Shown here: positions 1 through 13,000 of the stretch, one piece after another | Layout: each line of letters starts with the position of its first letter | Position numbering within the stretch: the stretch's first letter is position 1 | From: Gigantopelta aegis | Taxonomy: Eukaryota > Mollusca > Gastropoda > Neomphalida > Peltospiridae | DNA: 64,000 nt | NCBI RefSeq assembly: GCF_016097555.1 | Contig: NC_054712.1 | Span: 54,994,172 to 55,058,171 of the forward strand | Direction of reading: 5' to 3' | Translations under genes and position numbers: made by a program | Notes under the pieces: model-generated | Databases searched by the model: none | Seen by the model: only the letters and a program-made list of their open reading frames with translations | Told to the model about the DNA's origin: nothing

Positions 1-2708
1 ACCTCCAGCAGGCTGGATGCGTAAGCTGTTTTCGTCGTTGAAGCATCTCCACTGCTCGTGTGGTGATGATGAGGATGGGGATGACGATGGTTTTTGCTAC
101 TGAAGTGGGATGCAGCAGAACATTTGACATTGATTTCTCTTGCACCGGACTCAAACAGGTCTGCCTCACTGACATCTTCGTGGGAAAGACAGTCCAAGAT
201 GACGCGCTTCACTGAATTTGGCACGGCCTGGTAGTCTTTTGAAGACAGGCCTCCCACTTTGCCTTTAGTTTTCACCGGTTTCAAAGGAGTCTTAAAGTGT
301 TCACTATTGAAAACCACATCATCATCATGATCGCTATCCATCTCTGTTGAGTCCGGTATGACGACTGCATCGGACACGATGTTTGTCGCGGGGCTGTTTG
401 AGCCAACCCGTGCCAGGGCGGCTGTTCCAGCTCTATCTTTATCTTCTTTAATGTTCTGCAAAATGTGTAAGTAGTCTGCTGCTTTCACAGAGTCATTCAA
501 CAGCAGAAGTCCCTCCTCAACCTCGTCACAGGAGTAGCCCACCGAGAGTCCCAGCTTTCGAAGGTAATTCAGATCGGAATTATTCTTGTCACCGCCCGAG
601 TTGTTTTTGTCACCACACTCCTTTCTGCTAGACAACGCCGCCACTTCTGACTTCTGGAAAGCTGCCCCACCATCGGTCTCCAGAACCTCCAGCAGGCTGG
701 ATGCGTAAGCTGTTTTCATCGTTGAAGCATCTCCACTGCTCGTGTGGTGATGATGAGGATGGGGATGCTTTTTGCTACTGAAATGGGATGCAGCAGAACA
801 TTTGACATTGATCTCTCTTGCACCTAACTCAAACAGGTCTGCCTCACTGACATCTTCGTGGGAAAGACAGTCCAAGATGACGCGCTTCACTGAATTTGGC
901 ATGGCCTGGTAGTCTGTTGAAGACAGGCCTCCCACTTTGCCTTTAGTTTTCACCGGTTTCAAAGGAGTCTTAAAGTGTTCACTAATGAAAAACACATCAT
1001 CATCATGATCGCTATCCATCTCTGTTGAGTCCGGTATGACGACTGCATCGGACACGATGTTTGACGCGGGGCTGTTTGAGCCAACCCGTGCCAGGGCGGC
1101 TGTTCCAGCTCTATCTTTATCTTCTTTAATGTTCTGCAAAATGTGTAAGTAGTCTGCTGATTTCACAGAGTCATTCAACAGCAGGAGTCCCTCCTCAACC
1201 TCGTCACAGGAGTAGCCCACCGAGAGTCCCAGCTTTCGAAGGTAATTCAGATCGGAATTATTCTTGTCACCGCCAGAGTTGTTTTTGTCACCACACTCCT
1301 TTCTGCTAGACAACGCCGCCACTTCCGACTTCTGGAAAGCTGCCCCACCATCGGTCTCCAGACCTCCCAGCAGGCTGGATGTGTAAGCTATTTTCGTCGT
1401 TGAAACATCTCCACTGCTCGTGTGGTGATGATGAGGATGACGATGGTTTTTGCTACTGAAATGGGATGCAGCAGAACATTTGACATTGATCCCTCTTGCA
1501 CCGGACTCAAACAGGTCTGCCTCACTGATATCTTCGTGGGAAAGACAGTCCAAGATGACGCGCTTCACTGAATCTGGCACGGCCTGGTAGTCTTTTGAAG
1601 ACAGGCCTCCCACTTTGCCTTTAGTTTTCACCGGTTTCAAAGGAGTCTTAAAATGTTCACTAATGAAAACCACATCATCATCATGATCGCTATCCATCTC
1701 TGTTGAGTCCGGTATGACGACTGCATCGGACACGATGTTTGTCGCTGGGCTGTTTGAGCCAACCTGTGCCGGGGCAGCTGTTCCAGCTCTATCTTTATCT
1801 TCTTTAATGTTCTGCAAAATGTGTAAGTAGTCTGCTGGTTTCACAGAGTCATTCAACAGCAGGAGTCCCTCCTCAACCTCGTCACAGGAGTAGCCCACCG
1901 AGAGTCCCAGCTTTCGAAGGTAATTCAGATCGGAATTATTCTTGTCACCGCCCGAGTTGTTTTTGTCACCACACTCCTTTCTGCTAGACAACGCCGCCAC
2001 TTCCGACTTCTGGAAAGCTGCCCCACCATCGGTCTCCAGAACCTCCAGCAGGCTGGATGCGTAAGCTGTTTTCATCGTTGAAGCATCTCCACTGCTCGTG
2101 TGGTGATGATGAGGATGGGGATGCTTTTTGCTACTGAAATGGGATGCAGCAGAACATTTGACATTGATTTCTCTTGCACCGGACTCAAACAGGTCTGCCT
2201 CACTGACATCTTCGTGGGAAAGACCGTCCAAGATGACATGCTTCACTGAATCTGGCACGGCCTGGTAGTCTTTTGAAGACAGGCCTCCCACTTTGCCTTT
2301 AATTTTCACCGGTTTCAAAGGAGTCTTAAAGTGTTCACTATTGAAAACCACATCATCATCATGATCGCTATCCATCTCTGTTGAGTCCGGTATGACGACT
2401 GCATCGGACACGATGTTTGTCGCGGGGCTGTTTGAGCCAACCCGTGCCGGGGCGGCTGTTCCAGCTCTATCTTTATCTTCTTTAATGTTCTGCAAAATGT
2501 GTAAGTAGTCTGCTGATTTCACAGAGTCATTCAACAGCAGGAGTCCCTCCTCAACCTCGTCACAGGAGTAGCCCACCGAGAGTCCCAGCTTTCGAAGGTA
2601 ATTCAGATCGGAATTATTCTTGTCACCGCCAGAGTTGTTTTTGTCACCACACTCCTTTCTGCTAGACAACGCCGCCACTTCCGACTTCTGGAAAGCTGCC
2701 CCACCATC
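1..2708. repeat. Four-copy tandem repeat, unit ~678-684 bp
   Basis: Units begin at 1, 685, 1363 and 2041, and the last stops at about 2708, where similarity ends abruptly. Copies differ by scattered substitutions and by a 6-bp indel in the His-codon run (unit 1 has an extra GACGAT-like hexamer). All lengths are divisible by three between unit starts. The array may continue off the left edge. Confidence 0.95.
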
Positions 2709-2717
2709 ATGATACAT
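1..2717 (-). CDS. Partial protein made of four ~226-codon repeats, unidentified
   Basis: Read on the minus strand, this stretch is a single open frame of about 905 codons that runs off the left edge. It consists of four near-identical units (228, 226, 226 and about 223 codons) whose length differences are multiples of three. Each unit has a Lys/Asn/Ser-rich start, a compact helical-looking segment around LNYLRKLGLSVGYSCDEVEE, an acidic SDHDDDVV stretch, a Lys-rich KTPLKPVKIKGK stretch and a His-rich HPHPHHHHTS tail. The helical segment weakly recalls UBA/CUE-like modules of N4BP1/KHNYN/ZC3H12-type RNA nucleases; that is a guess. An in-frame ATG sits at 2717-2715, but this could instead be one large internal exon. 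The change between units keeps the frame, which favours real coding sequence over a plain satellite. No function is assigned. The gene would be divergent from METTL3. Confidence 0.55.
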   Translation of the reverse strand, partial: MYHDGGAAFQKSEVAALSSRKECGDKNNSGGDKNNSDLNYLRKLGLSVGYSCDEVEEGLLLLNDSVKSADYLHILQNIKEDKDRAGTAAPARVGSNSPATNIVSDAVVIPDSTEMDSDHDDDVVFNSEHFKTPLKPVKIKGKVGGLSSKDYQAVPDSVKHVILDGLSHEDVSEADLFESGAREINVKCSAASHFSSKKHPHPHHHHTSSGDASTMKTAYASSLLEVLETDGGAAFQKSEVAALSSRKECGDKNNSGGDKNNSDLNYLRKLGLSVGYSCDEVEEGLLLLNDSVKPADYLHILQNIKEDKDRAGTAAPAQVGSNSPATNIVSDAVVIPDSTEMDSDHDDDVVFISEHFKTPLKPVKTKGKVGGLSSKDYQAVPDSVKRVILDCLSHEDISEADLFESGARGINVKCSAASHFSSKNHRHPHHHHTSSGDVSTTKIAYTSSLLGGLETDGGAAFQKSEVAALSSRKECGDKNNSGGDKNNSDLNYLRKLGLSVGYSCDEVEEGLLLLNDSVKSADYLHILQNIKEDKDRAGTAALARVGSNSPASNIVSDAVVIPDSTEMDSDHDDDVFFISEHFKTPLKPVKTKGKVGGLSSTDYQAMPNSVKRVILDCLSHEDVSEADLFELGAREINVKCSAASHFSSKKHPHPHHHHTSSGDASTMKTAYASSLLEVLETDGGAAFQKSEVAALSSRKECGDKNNSGGDKNNSDLNYLRKLGLSVGYSCDEVEEGLLLLNDSVKAADYLHILQNIKEDKDRAGTAALARVGSNSPATNIVSDAVVIPDSTEMDSDHDDDVVFNSEHFKTPLKPVKTKGKVGGLSSKDYQAVPNSVKRVILDCLSHEDVSEADLFESGAREINVKCSAASHFSSKNHRHPHPHHHHTSSGDASTTKTAYASSLLE

Positions 2718-3120
2718 GTAAATTATGTCATATACTTTTAACACAGGATATATGTTTTTACTATTTTAAATGTCGACATTGTTATATTTTTAGAAATAAC
2801 GATCATAAAAGAGTACGAAACCTAACGGAAAGTGCACCCACAATTGAACTTTCTACTTCCTTCTCTTATCTATGACGTCAGGTATCAGGTCTCACTACAC
2901 AGATCTATGTCGTCTGTCATTGAAACCAATGTTAAATTGCCCAACTTCAAACGAAGATTGCAAATAGAATGGTTTCTCATTGGCACTAACAACATACACC
3001 ATTGCGAACATACATTATTATATAAGCATTTATTTTCACTCCAAAATTGAGAACATTTCCGTCTCAGTTTTTTGCTATATGACCGTATCTGGCTGTAGCC
3101 TAGTACCGATCACCCACCTG

Positions 3121-3232
3121 TTTTGTTTAACGACACCGCTGGAGCACATTAATTTATTAATCATCGGCTACTGGATGTCAAACATTTGGTAATTTTGACA
3201 TATAATCCCAAGAGAGGCAACCCGCTTACATT
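3121..3232 (-). repeat. SINE family B tail fragment
   Basis: Reverse copy of the tail recurring through the window: TTTGTTTAACGACACC, then GGAGCACATTAATTTATTAA and a segment on 'ATCGGCTACTGGATGTCAAA'. Only the 3' part of the SINE is present. Confidence 0.8.
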
Positions 3233-3286
3233 GTTCCATTATGATGATCATTGTCATGGTCGTAAGCTTTAACGTGCACATTTTGA

Positions 3287-3477
3287 GCTAGCCCGAGTAG
3301 GCCTACTCTGACTGTAAGAGAGCTAGACGGACATTTGGGCATAAATACGCTCTCATTACATATAATGAGAGCGTATTTATGTCCAAATGTCCGTCTCGCT
3401 CTCATTACATGTAATGAGAGCGTATTTATGTCCAAATGTCCGTCTAGCTCTCTTACAGTCAGAGTACTCGGGCTAGC
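3287..3477. repeat. Hairpin MITE ending GCTAGCCCGAGTA
   Basis: Inverted repeat of about 190 bp. The arms carry GAGAGCTAGACGGACATTTG and CATAAATACGCTCTCATTAC, and the centre repeats the inner arm once more. Related copies or halves lie at about 4345-4410, 29263-29362 and 29640-29705, so it is a dispersed family. Confidence 0.85.
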
Positions 3478-3554
3478 AGTCTGGCAGCAGCGGGAAGGCC
3501 AGAAAGAACTGTATCTGGAGTTGGGGGCACAATCTCTAGTGGGTGGGTCACAGA

Positions 3555-3555
<1 letters not shown>

Positions 3556-3601
<46 letters not shown>
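3556..3601. repeat. (AC)n microsatellite
   Basis: Uninterrupted dinucleotide run of about 46 bases. Confidence 0.95.
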
Positions 3602-3602
<1 letters not shown>

Positions 3603-4084
3603 GTTTCCTTAGGGCCTGACGTGTTTCCTTTCTTTGTTTGTCAACTTAACAGCTGTTCGGTATATTAGACAATGTAATGCTGAAGGTGAAAATTGATGTG
3701 CGCCCAAGACAGGGGAAATAACTACTTTCCATCCCCAAAAATATTGTCGTTCTTGGGAGACATTATTAATATAAATTATACTAATTTCTAAAACGAATAA
3801 TAAAACGTAGAAAAATAAGCTGCTATTTATATACTTACCTTCGAATAATAACCATCTTTAAGATTTATTTTACTTCGTTATTATTTATTAATATAATTTA
3901 TTGTTTTATAATATGTTTACCTAAAACGGATGCATTCACTAACTGCTCCAAGTAAAATGGCAGCCTCCTTTCTAAGTGGAAAATTCTGCTTTATAATTTA
4001 GTTTATGTGCACACCCTGGTTTTAGAAGAGCCATTTATTTGAAAAAATAATAAAAATAGATCTGCTGTGATATATTATTTCACA

Positions 4085-7000
4085 ATGTCGGACACTTGGG
4101 AGGATTTGCAGGCGATCAAAAGTCGTCAGAGCAGTCTTCGGGAGAAAATGCGCCAACGCAAGAGAGAACGCGAAGGCATTGTAGCTCAGCTTGCAGCCGT
4201 CATTCCAGAAACAGCAGCATCACTTGGAAATGGTAAGGAAAATAAAATCATGAGAAATATTTACACCTTTCTCTTTGTGTTAATTTGTAAATGTCATGAC
4301 GCAATGAAGTGACTTTCCCATAAACACAAATCAGTTTCAAACTTGGCCCGAGTACACTGACTGTAAGAGAGCTAGACGGACATTTGGACATAAATACGCT
4401 CTCATTATAGTCAGAGACCAAGCTATGTATTTTTTTGGCAATTCCCGACAAACAAAAAGTTGGCAAAGATTTCTGCTCTAATACCACAACAATCCTATGT
4501 TTGATGTCAAATACCTTTACATCGATCCTTTTCAAGTTAACTGATTAAAAAAAATCCACATATTAATCACTAATATACATAGTACAGAAAGAAATCTGAC
4601 AGCACCCACATTCAGCTACGCTTTGAGACACTTTGTCGCAAGAATTACAAAACTCGGTGACCTATTTCGTGACGTAGATCACATGATCGCCCACTGGGCG
4701 ATTCCGCCTAGTAGTAGTAGACGGAATGGCTGAGTGGGTGATCATGTGACGCAATGTCACGATATAGGTTGGCGAACTTAGAATTCTGCTGTCTGGAGTT
4801 TGCCGAAGCTTAGCTGAATGTGGGTGCTGTCGGGTTTCTTTCTGTATAGTGAGGGTATTAGTGATTAATATGTGGATTTTTTTTTAATCAATTAACTCGA
4901 AAATGATCAATGTAAAAGTATTTAACGTCAAACATAGGATTGTTGTGATATTGGAGCGGAAATCTAAAACATCCTTTGCTACTAATGGAAAAATGTAGCG
5001 GGTTTCCTCTTTAAGATTATATCATATCGTCAATGTCCATAACTGCGTTAAATTGCTTCCGTTTGTTTTCTTGTGCACAGTTTGCGCAATTAACAGATTA
5101 ACATCTGATTGTTGTTGTCTGTCGTTCATTTGTGAGGTTTTTCTTCACAGTTCATTAACAATAAAGTTCGGACAAGTAAGTATTTCAATAAATAAACTTT
5201 ACAAACCCTAAAACCATTACTTTTGCCAAGTCATTTTTGTTTATTCCTTAAACTTATCGATATCAAGTCCATTTGATTCGTAGAAATTGAGTTGAAATGG
5301 AGGAAGATGAATTAACATTTGGTGCATGTCACATTACCTCACATATATGTCAAATCAACAGAGCCAAATCATTTAATTTTGATGATTTTTAAGCCCCTTA
5401 TTGTTAGAATTTGTTTTCAATTATGATAGGTATGCTACATTTTCGTGCCTCTACTGTAGTGAATATTCATAATGCATAAAATTTTTGTAACAATTGTAAA
5501 TAATTTTGAGTGTATAAATTGTGTTAATTGTGAATCAATTCATTTGAAAATTGATATTTTACAAGCTATTCACTGATGTGAACGTAATGCCTATCTGTGT
5601 TGACATCAAGTGTTAGCGATGGGTGTTGGTAAAACTCGGTCTGGACCAGATTACTTGACAAACTGAATTTATCCTTTTTAAAAAATTTATATGAAACAAA
5701 GTTTTCGTCCACTGTACATATATCAGAAACATATATTTTTTCATACAGTAGCCTTAAAAATGAACAATAATAAACCTCACATGCGCGGTACGATACTTTT
5801 TGCAAATGTATGTGCCTAAAATACATAGTACATACATTGTACAATCATATTCATTGTAATAATACTTATACTTGACTTGTAACCATATTATTGTTTTAAA
5901 AATGTATGTTTTCACCAAAGCGTAACTCTGGTCCTGTCTAAAGACTAATTTTAACAGGGACATAGACAAATTTGGGCTGTGCACGACCATATCTAGCCAA
6001 AAATCAGTGGTATGTCATAGTCAGTACAAAAAGAATCGAGGCAAAGTAATGTAGGATCTTCTCCAGATGGACACTTTACCTTTTTGTATTTTTCTAGTGT
6101 TGCAACTGCCCCGACTTATATCCCTATTGGGTATGGCCCTGCTGTGATAGATATAATATTCTGTTCGGGGTGGTGGACAGGCATTTCATGGTAATGTTTT
6201 TGGGACAGTTGTGGCATAAAACTGCTTCCATGCAATGTTGTGTGTACTCTTCTTTACATTTTGTATTAATAGAAACCATATTAGTGATGTTTACTTCAAC
6301 CAAGAACAAAAATAATTTGTATGTGTATTTTTGGATAAATGGACATATTAATGAGTGTGAATGATGTGACATTAATTTTCTTATGCCAGTGAAATCAGAC
6401 AGTTCAGCCAAATCCTCTACTTCTGCTCCGTCTTCATCAACTGAGGCTCCCTCAACAAAACCAGAGTCGCTTAAGATTGAACCGGATGTTGAGAAGAAAC
6501 TTCTACTTGTCTTGTGTGATATTATGCTGGACATTCCGTCAGACGCTCTGGTGATTACGAAGCAGACGTCAAAACTGCTTGGTCGAGAGGTTAAACAGCA
6601 GCTTATCGAACAACTACTTCATAAGTTTGAGGCTCAGCAGATGTTGAGGTAAATATTAGTTAGGTTTGACCAGGGTGCATTCAGCCAGAGTGGAATTTAA
6701 AAGTTCACTAGACTGGTTCAGGGTCTTCATATTTAAAAACCAAATAACTATAACATCAGCATCACTAGCTGTCGCTGTACATAGGGCAGGTTTAATAAAA
6801 GATCGGTTTGTATTTTCCGATACACTGCACACAATTTTATTTTTTCAGGTGATGGTGTATTTTTATCATTTGTAGGGGTGGGTGGTTGGGAGACGTAGCC
6901 CAGTGGTAATGTTGTCATCAGATGTGCTATCAGTCTAGAATTGATCCCCCTCACTGAGCCTATTGTGCTATTTTTTATTCCAGCCAGTGCTCCACAACTG

Positions 7001-10000
7001 GTATAACAAAGGCCATGGTATGTACTGTTCTGTTTGTGAGATGGTGCATATATATATATATATTGGATTGGTGGCAGTGGATTTTCTCTCTCATTATTTG
7101 TGTTGGCCTCAATCATATGTCTGACACCATAACGGTAATACATGTAAAAAGGTTGATTCATTAAATAAAAATTTCTTTGTTTCTTTGAGTTTCTTTGCCA
7201 TAAATATGTGACCTTAGTGGTTATAATAACTTAGCAATATTTTCATCACATCTGCTACTTGATCACTTTAACATCAATATTAATAATATTACCCAGTAGT
7301 AAGAGAGATTATTTTTTTATACGCCCATCTATGGGTCGTATTATGGTATGGCATTGTTTGTCTGTCTGTCCATCCATCCATCTGTTAACTTTTTCTTGTC
7401 TAGACCATATCTTGCATACAGGACCATCAAACCTCACATGTAAGAACAACTTGGGATGGTGGCGTGTTGCGTACTATTACTAGGTCATTGTGACCTACTT
7501 TTCACAGTCTACAGCACATAACAGTAAATCATTGTCCGGACCATATCTTCCGTACAGATGCATACAGGACCATCAAACCTCACATGTAAGAACAACTTGG
7601 GATGGTGGTGTGTCGTGTACTATTACTAGGTCACTGTGACCTACTTTTCACAGTCTACTGCACATAACAGTAAATCCTTGTCCGGACCATATCTTCCGTA
7701 CCGATGCATACAGGACCATCAAACCTCACATGTAAGAACAACTTAGGATGGTGGTGTGTCGCGTCCTATTACTAGGTCACTGTGACCTAATTTTCACAGT
7801 CTACTGCACATAACAGTAAATCCTTGTCCGGACCATATCTTGTGTACAGATGCATACAGGACCATCAGACCACACGTAGGAACAACTTGGGATGGTGGTT
7901 GGTCCCAAATAAACTGTTCATCCATCCCATTGCAAAAATTTCACATAATTAGACTTGAATCATACCTGTAACATATTCATTAATTTTCTATCAAACTCAT
8001 GATGGGCGTACCTCACCAGTACTCTTGTTTTAATCTCTTGTTTTATTTCTGTTACAGCATCTTTGTTAAGGAATCGGGTAATACAAAGACTCTAACAGTG
8101 ACCTCAGTGGACTTATCAAAGGTGAGTTGTAAATACATGTAAGTAAAAATATAAATCTCCCAAAACTGCATAAGTTTATTTGGCTTAATAATTGATGATA
8201 CCAGTGATCATTCATGTTTTATTTTTAAATGCAATAATTGTACTTGACAAGCAATAAAGTTATACTATGTAAACAATTATTTTATCTGTCTGCCTCATGT
8301 ATGTCCATATAGTAATTTTTATTAAATGGTCAAATGGTTTATCATTCTCTTTATATTAATTTTTTTGTGTATTTATTAATAATACAGTATTTAGTGAATT
8401 TTTCCAAATATTTATGTACAAACACGGAAAAATAGATAATATTACACCTTCCTAAGTTAATCCTGGATATTCAGGCTGCATAAACTCTAATATTAATAAA
8501 TTTCAGATTTGAAATTTAAAAACTTTTATTAATAAACATATTTGATTGTTGTTCAGTTGGCTGCTGTTGGTGATGATCAGGATAGTAAATCACGGAAACG
8601 AAAACGAGACAGGTAAAATATTTGTGTTGGAATATTTACATGATTATCTGTGCAGGTTTTCGGAAGAAGAAAAAAGTGATAATTAATATTCGTTTAGGCC
8701 CTACAAAGTTGATGTTTTACTGAGATACTATTTTGGTGGACATTTAAACATTCTGCATTAAAAGTTTGTTAACAGGAAACCTTAAGTTGTGGTACATATA
8801 GGCATCATGCCAACTCATGCTATTTTCTAACAGCACATGGTGAATTTGAAAAATAATGACTAGAGAATTCTTCATAATTAATATTCAGTGACTACTATGT
8901 AGGTCATAAACAATCAGTTACTTGGTTCCCCAATATCCATTATAACTATAAGTAAATAAATAAACTTCGTTTAATTAACTAAAAGTTAGAATTTATTTTG
9001 TTGAACGACACCACTAGAGCACATTGATTTATCAATCATCGGCTATTGGATGTCAAACCTTTGATGATTCTGACACATAGTTATTAGTGGAAACCTGCTA
9101 CATTTTTTCTAATGCAGCAAGGGATCTTTTATATGTACTTTCCCACAGACAGGAAAGCACATAGACTTTTGACCATCATTTGAATGGATCCACTGAGGTG
9201 ATTCGATCCTGCAATAGTGATTTCCCTAGAAATTAGGCAAGGCATGGTAGACCAAACACTTTTGGGGCATTTTCACCATTTTCGGGGCACTTGTTTTTCA
9301 TTAAAAATACCCAAAAAATAGAATAAAATGAACATTAATGTAATTTATCTGCTTGCTTTAATAAATGAATGGAAAAAGATATAAAAGACATATTTTATTA
9401 ATTAATATACATTTTAGGGTGTTTTATAAAGGCAATTTTAGAATTATTACTGAAAAAGGCTTGTTTAATCTCAGGGCAGCATGGCGCTGATTGAAGCAAG
9501 ATGGTGCTAGATTATTGAGGCATGGTGCTGCACCATGCTAAAACAATCTAGGGAAAACACTACTGCAATGCAAGCACCTCAAGCGAGCACTTAACTGACT
9601 GAGCTAAATCCCACCTCTGGATTAACTAAGTTGGGATCATTTCTTTTCCACATTACCTGTCCTCAAGGATTTGTTTGGGGACAGGTAATGTATCCATAAA
9701 AGAGAAAACACCTCAAGTTTTCTCCATGTTTTTAGTAAACTAAATTAAAAACGTCAGATCTCTCTGCATACTTGTTTATGATCTTTGTTTCAGTTCTGAG
9801 GAAGAAAATTTTCCTAGTGCCAAACAACAGAAACAGGACAAATCTGTGGCTAAAGTAGATGACAGCATTGAGGTAAATTCAACACACCTACCACCCTCCC
9901 CCCCCCCAAAAAAAATTCTTCATTACCCCCCCCAAAAAAAGATATATGTTATAGGAGACTGAAACCCATAGTATTTTACCATTACAACCAGTGTAATCAA

Positions 10001-13000
10001 GGTTTTGTTGTTTGTATGTTGTTGTTTTTTAATGGCATTTAAACAAACTTCTTCTTTTTTCAAGACTCATTGTTTGAACAGAATTTTATTGCTGTTATCT
10101 TGCCTTAAAGAAAAATCAGACTCAGTATCTAATGTTCAGGCACCATTTCTTACAAAATAGATTGTCAATGTCCAAATAATAATTATATTTATTAGCTTCA
10201 GATTTGGAATTAATTAGTCACATAAACATTTGTAAAAATTTGTTTCAATAATAATAAAGATAATTAAATTTCAAAAGTTGTAAATTGGATTCTTATGGAT
10301 TCCTGTGTTGCACAAAGATGCAGGAATCTAATTGGATTTTGGTACAATTTGCTGAAAAACTAGACCTGTTTTGTGTTTATTTTGAGCCCTATGATTAATA
10401 TCAACTATTATGATGGCAGAGCTTGCTGTCCATGCAGTCGGCTAAAGAGAAAGAGGAGAAGAAGATGAATGAGGAGATTCTTCAACTTCTCAGCAAACCT
10501 ACAGCAAAGGTAAGTAATGTTTTCAACAAATCGCCAGGGCCGTATATAGTGGGGTGAGGCTGGGGGTAATAGTCTCTTCCCTCTATAAAATATGAGGAGA
10601 TTCTTCAACTTCTCAGTAAACCTACAGCAAAGGTAAGTAATGTTTTCAACACATTGTCAGGGCCGTATATAGTGGGGTGAGGCTGGGGGTAATAGTCTCT
10701 TCTCTCTATAAAATATGAGGAGATTCCTCAACTTCTCAGTAAACCTACAGCAAAGGTAAGTAATGTTTTCAACACATTGTCAGGGCCGTATATAGTGGGG
10801 TGAGGCTGGGGGTAATAGTCTCTTCTCTCTATAAAATATGAGGAGATTCTTCAACTTCTCAGTAAACCTACAGCAAAGGTAAGTAGGGTGTATACTACCA
10901 AATCAAATCCCATAGACAACAATAGTAACATATGCGGCTAAAACTCCTACCTGCAACGTATCAACCGACATAAACGCCACGGATATAAATACTACCACCC
11001 CTTACACTTAAAGTGAATCAGAAAAAAATGGGGGTCAAGCTGCTCGTTTCTGAGATAACGGGTAGCGTCTATGACTACCCTAGTTTCGCACAAAATTTGA
11101 GTACTTTTTTTTACAGGTACCCCATACATGTTTCAAGCACAAGGCTACTTGACACATTGGTACTAGATGAAATAAAATTGCACATTTATTTTACCCAGAT
11201 GAAACTATTATTTTTTACAACCAACACACTCACATTTATAACCAATCACAGGACTTGTGGTGTTCACTTCTCTATCAAAAGTTCGGTGCACCTCGAACTT
11301 TGACCCAGCCGGAAGTTATTTGGTATAGTACTACCAGTAATGTTTTCAACACATTGTCAGGGCCGTATATAGTGGAGTGAGGTTGGGGGTAATAGTCTCT
11401 TCCCTCTATTAAATAGGAGGAGATTTTTCAACTTCTCAGTAAACCTACAGCAACGGTAAGTAATGTTTCCTACATTGTCAGGGCCGTATATAGTGGAGTG
11501 AGGTTGGGGGTAATAGTCTCTTCTCTCCCCACCTCCCCCATTATTTTAGGCTAAGTACAATCCTAACTGTTTTAAAGCACATCTTCTACATTGTGCAGAA
11601 TTATATTAAAGTGTCATATCAAAATCAATGTTATGAAAATATGGATTAAAACACCATGGTAATATATAGGCAATAAATGTAGAGTAGACATTTTTAACTA
11701 TGTGTAAGGATTGCCATCAGTATAATCATGAAATTGAATTTCTGTTCTTTCTTTTGTTGTGACCACTTTATTTTTGTTGTGAAAAATATTTTTGTGAATA
11801 TATTCCTTTCAAATCTGCACCATTTTGTGAATGGAATATTTTAATGTTTTTAAAATTAATAATAAAAATGTCTATATTTTTCTCTAAAACAAATTAATTT
11901 ATGTATTTCAGGAACAGTATCTAGTGGACAAGTTTAGATCAAGGGGAGGTAACTATCATTGGTGGACACTGTAAATCATAAAATATTAGTGATCTTAAAA
12001 GTTAGTTCCATTGCGTGCTCGTATACCACAGAGGTTTCGAGCATGTCTCCCCAGACTCATATACCACAGAGGTTTCGAGCATGTCCGCCCCGGACTCATA
12101 TACCACAGAGGTTTCAAGCATGTCCGCCCCGGACTCTGATAACACAAAGGTTTCGAGCATGTCCGCCCCAGACTCATATACCACAGACGTTTCGAGCATG
12201 TCCGCCCCAGACTCATATACCACAGAGGTTTCGAGCATGTCCGCCCCAGACTCATATACCACAGAGGTTTCGAGCATGTCTCCCCAGACTCATATACCAC
12301 AGAGGTTTCGAGCATGTCTCCCCAGACTCATATACCACAGAGGTTTCGAGCATGTCCGCCCCGGACTCGTATACCACAGAGGTTTCGAGCATGTCCGCCC
12401 CGGACTCATATACCACAGAGGTTTCGAGCATGTCCGCCCCAGACTCATATACCACAGAGGTTTCGAGCATGTCCGCCCCAGACTTGTATACCACAGAGGT
12501 TTCGAGCATGTCCGCCCCAGACTCAGATACCACAGAGGTTTCGAGCATGTCCGCCCCAGACTCATATACCACAGAGGTTTCGAGCATGTCCGCCCCAGAC
12601 TCATATACCACAGAGGTTTCAAGCATGTCCGCCCCGGACTCTGATAACACAGAGGTTTCGAGCATGTCCGCCCCAGACTCATATACCACAGAGGTTTCGA
12701 GCATGTCCGCCCCAGACTCATATACCACAGAGGTTTCGAGCATGTCCGCCCCAGACTCATATACCACAGAGGTTTCGAGCATGTCTCCCCAGACTCATAT
12801 ACCACAGAGGTTTCGAGCATGTCCGCCCCAGACTCGGATACCACAGAGGTTTCGAGCATGTCCGCCCCAGACTCATATACCACAGAGGTTTCGAGCATGT
12901 CCGCCCCGGACTCAGATACCACAGAGGTTTCGAGCATGTCCACCCCAGACTCGGATACCACAGAGGTTTCGAGCATGTCTCCCCAGACTCATATACCACA

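Larger units (their letters stand above)
2718..4084. other. Intergenic stretch upstream of METTL3
   Basis: No gene is seen here. It holds a SINE tail (3121-3232), a long hairpin MITE (3287-3477), an (AC)n tract (3556-3601) and AT-rich sequence. The last 130 bases before the METTL3 ATG include AAAATGGCAGCC at about 3955, which resembles a YY1/initiator site and could mark the METTL3 promoter; this is an inference only. Confidence 0.5.

Noticed and set aside
5566-5990. Two overlapping minus-strand frames of about 80-90 codons in METTL3 intron 1
   Set aside because: AT-rich, no motif, and no match to any repeat family or gene recognised; chance frames.
6886-6980. tRNA gene-like A and B boxes
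   Set aside because: They are heads of SINE copies, followed by SINE bodies and tails and recurring through the window; none folds as a complete tRNA here.
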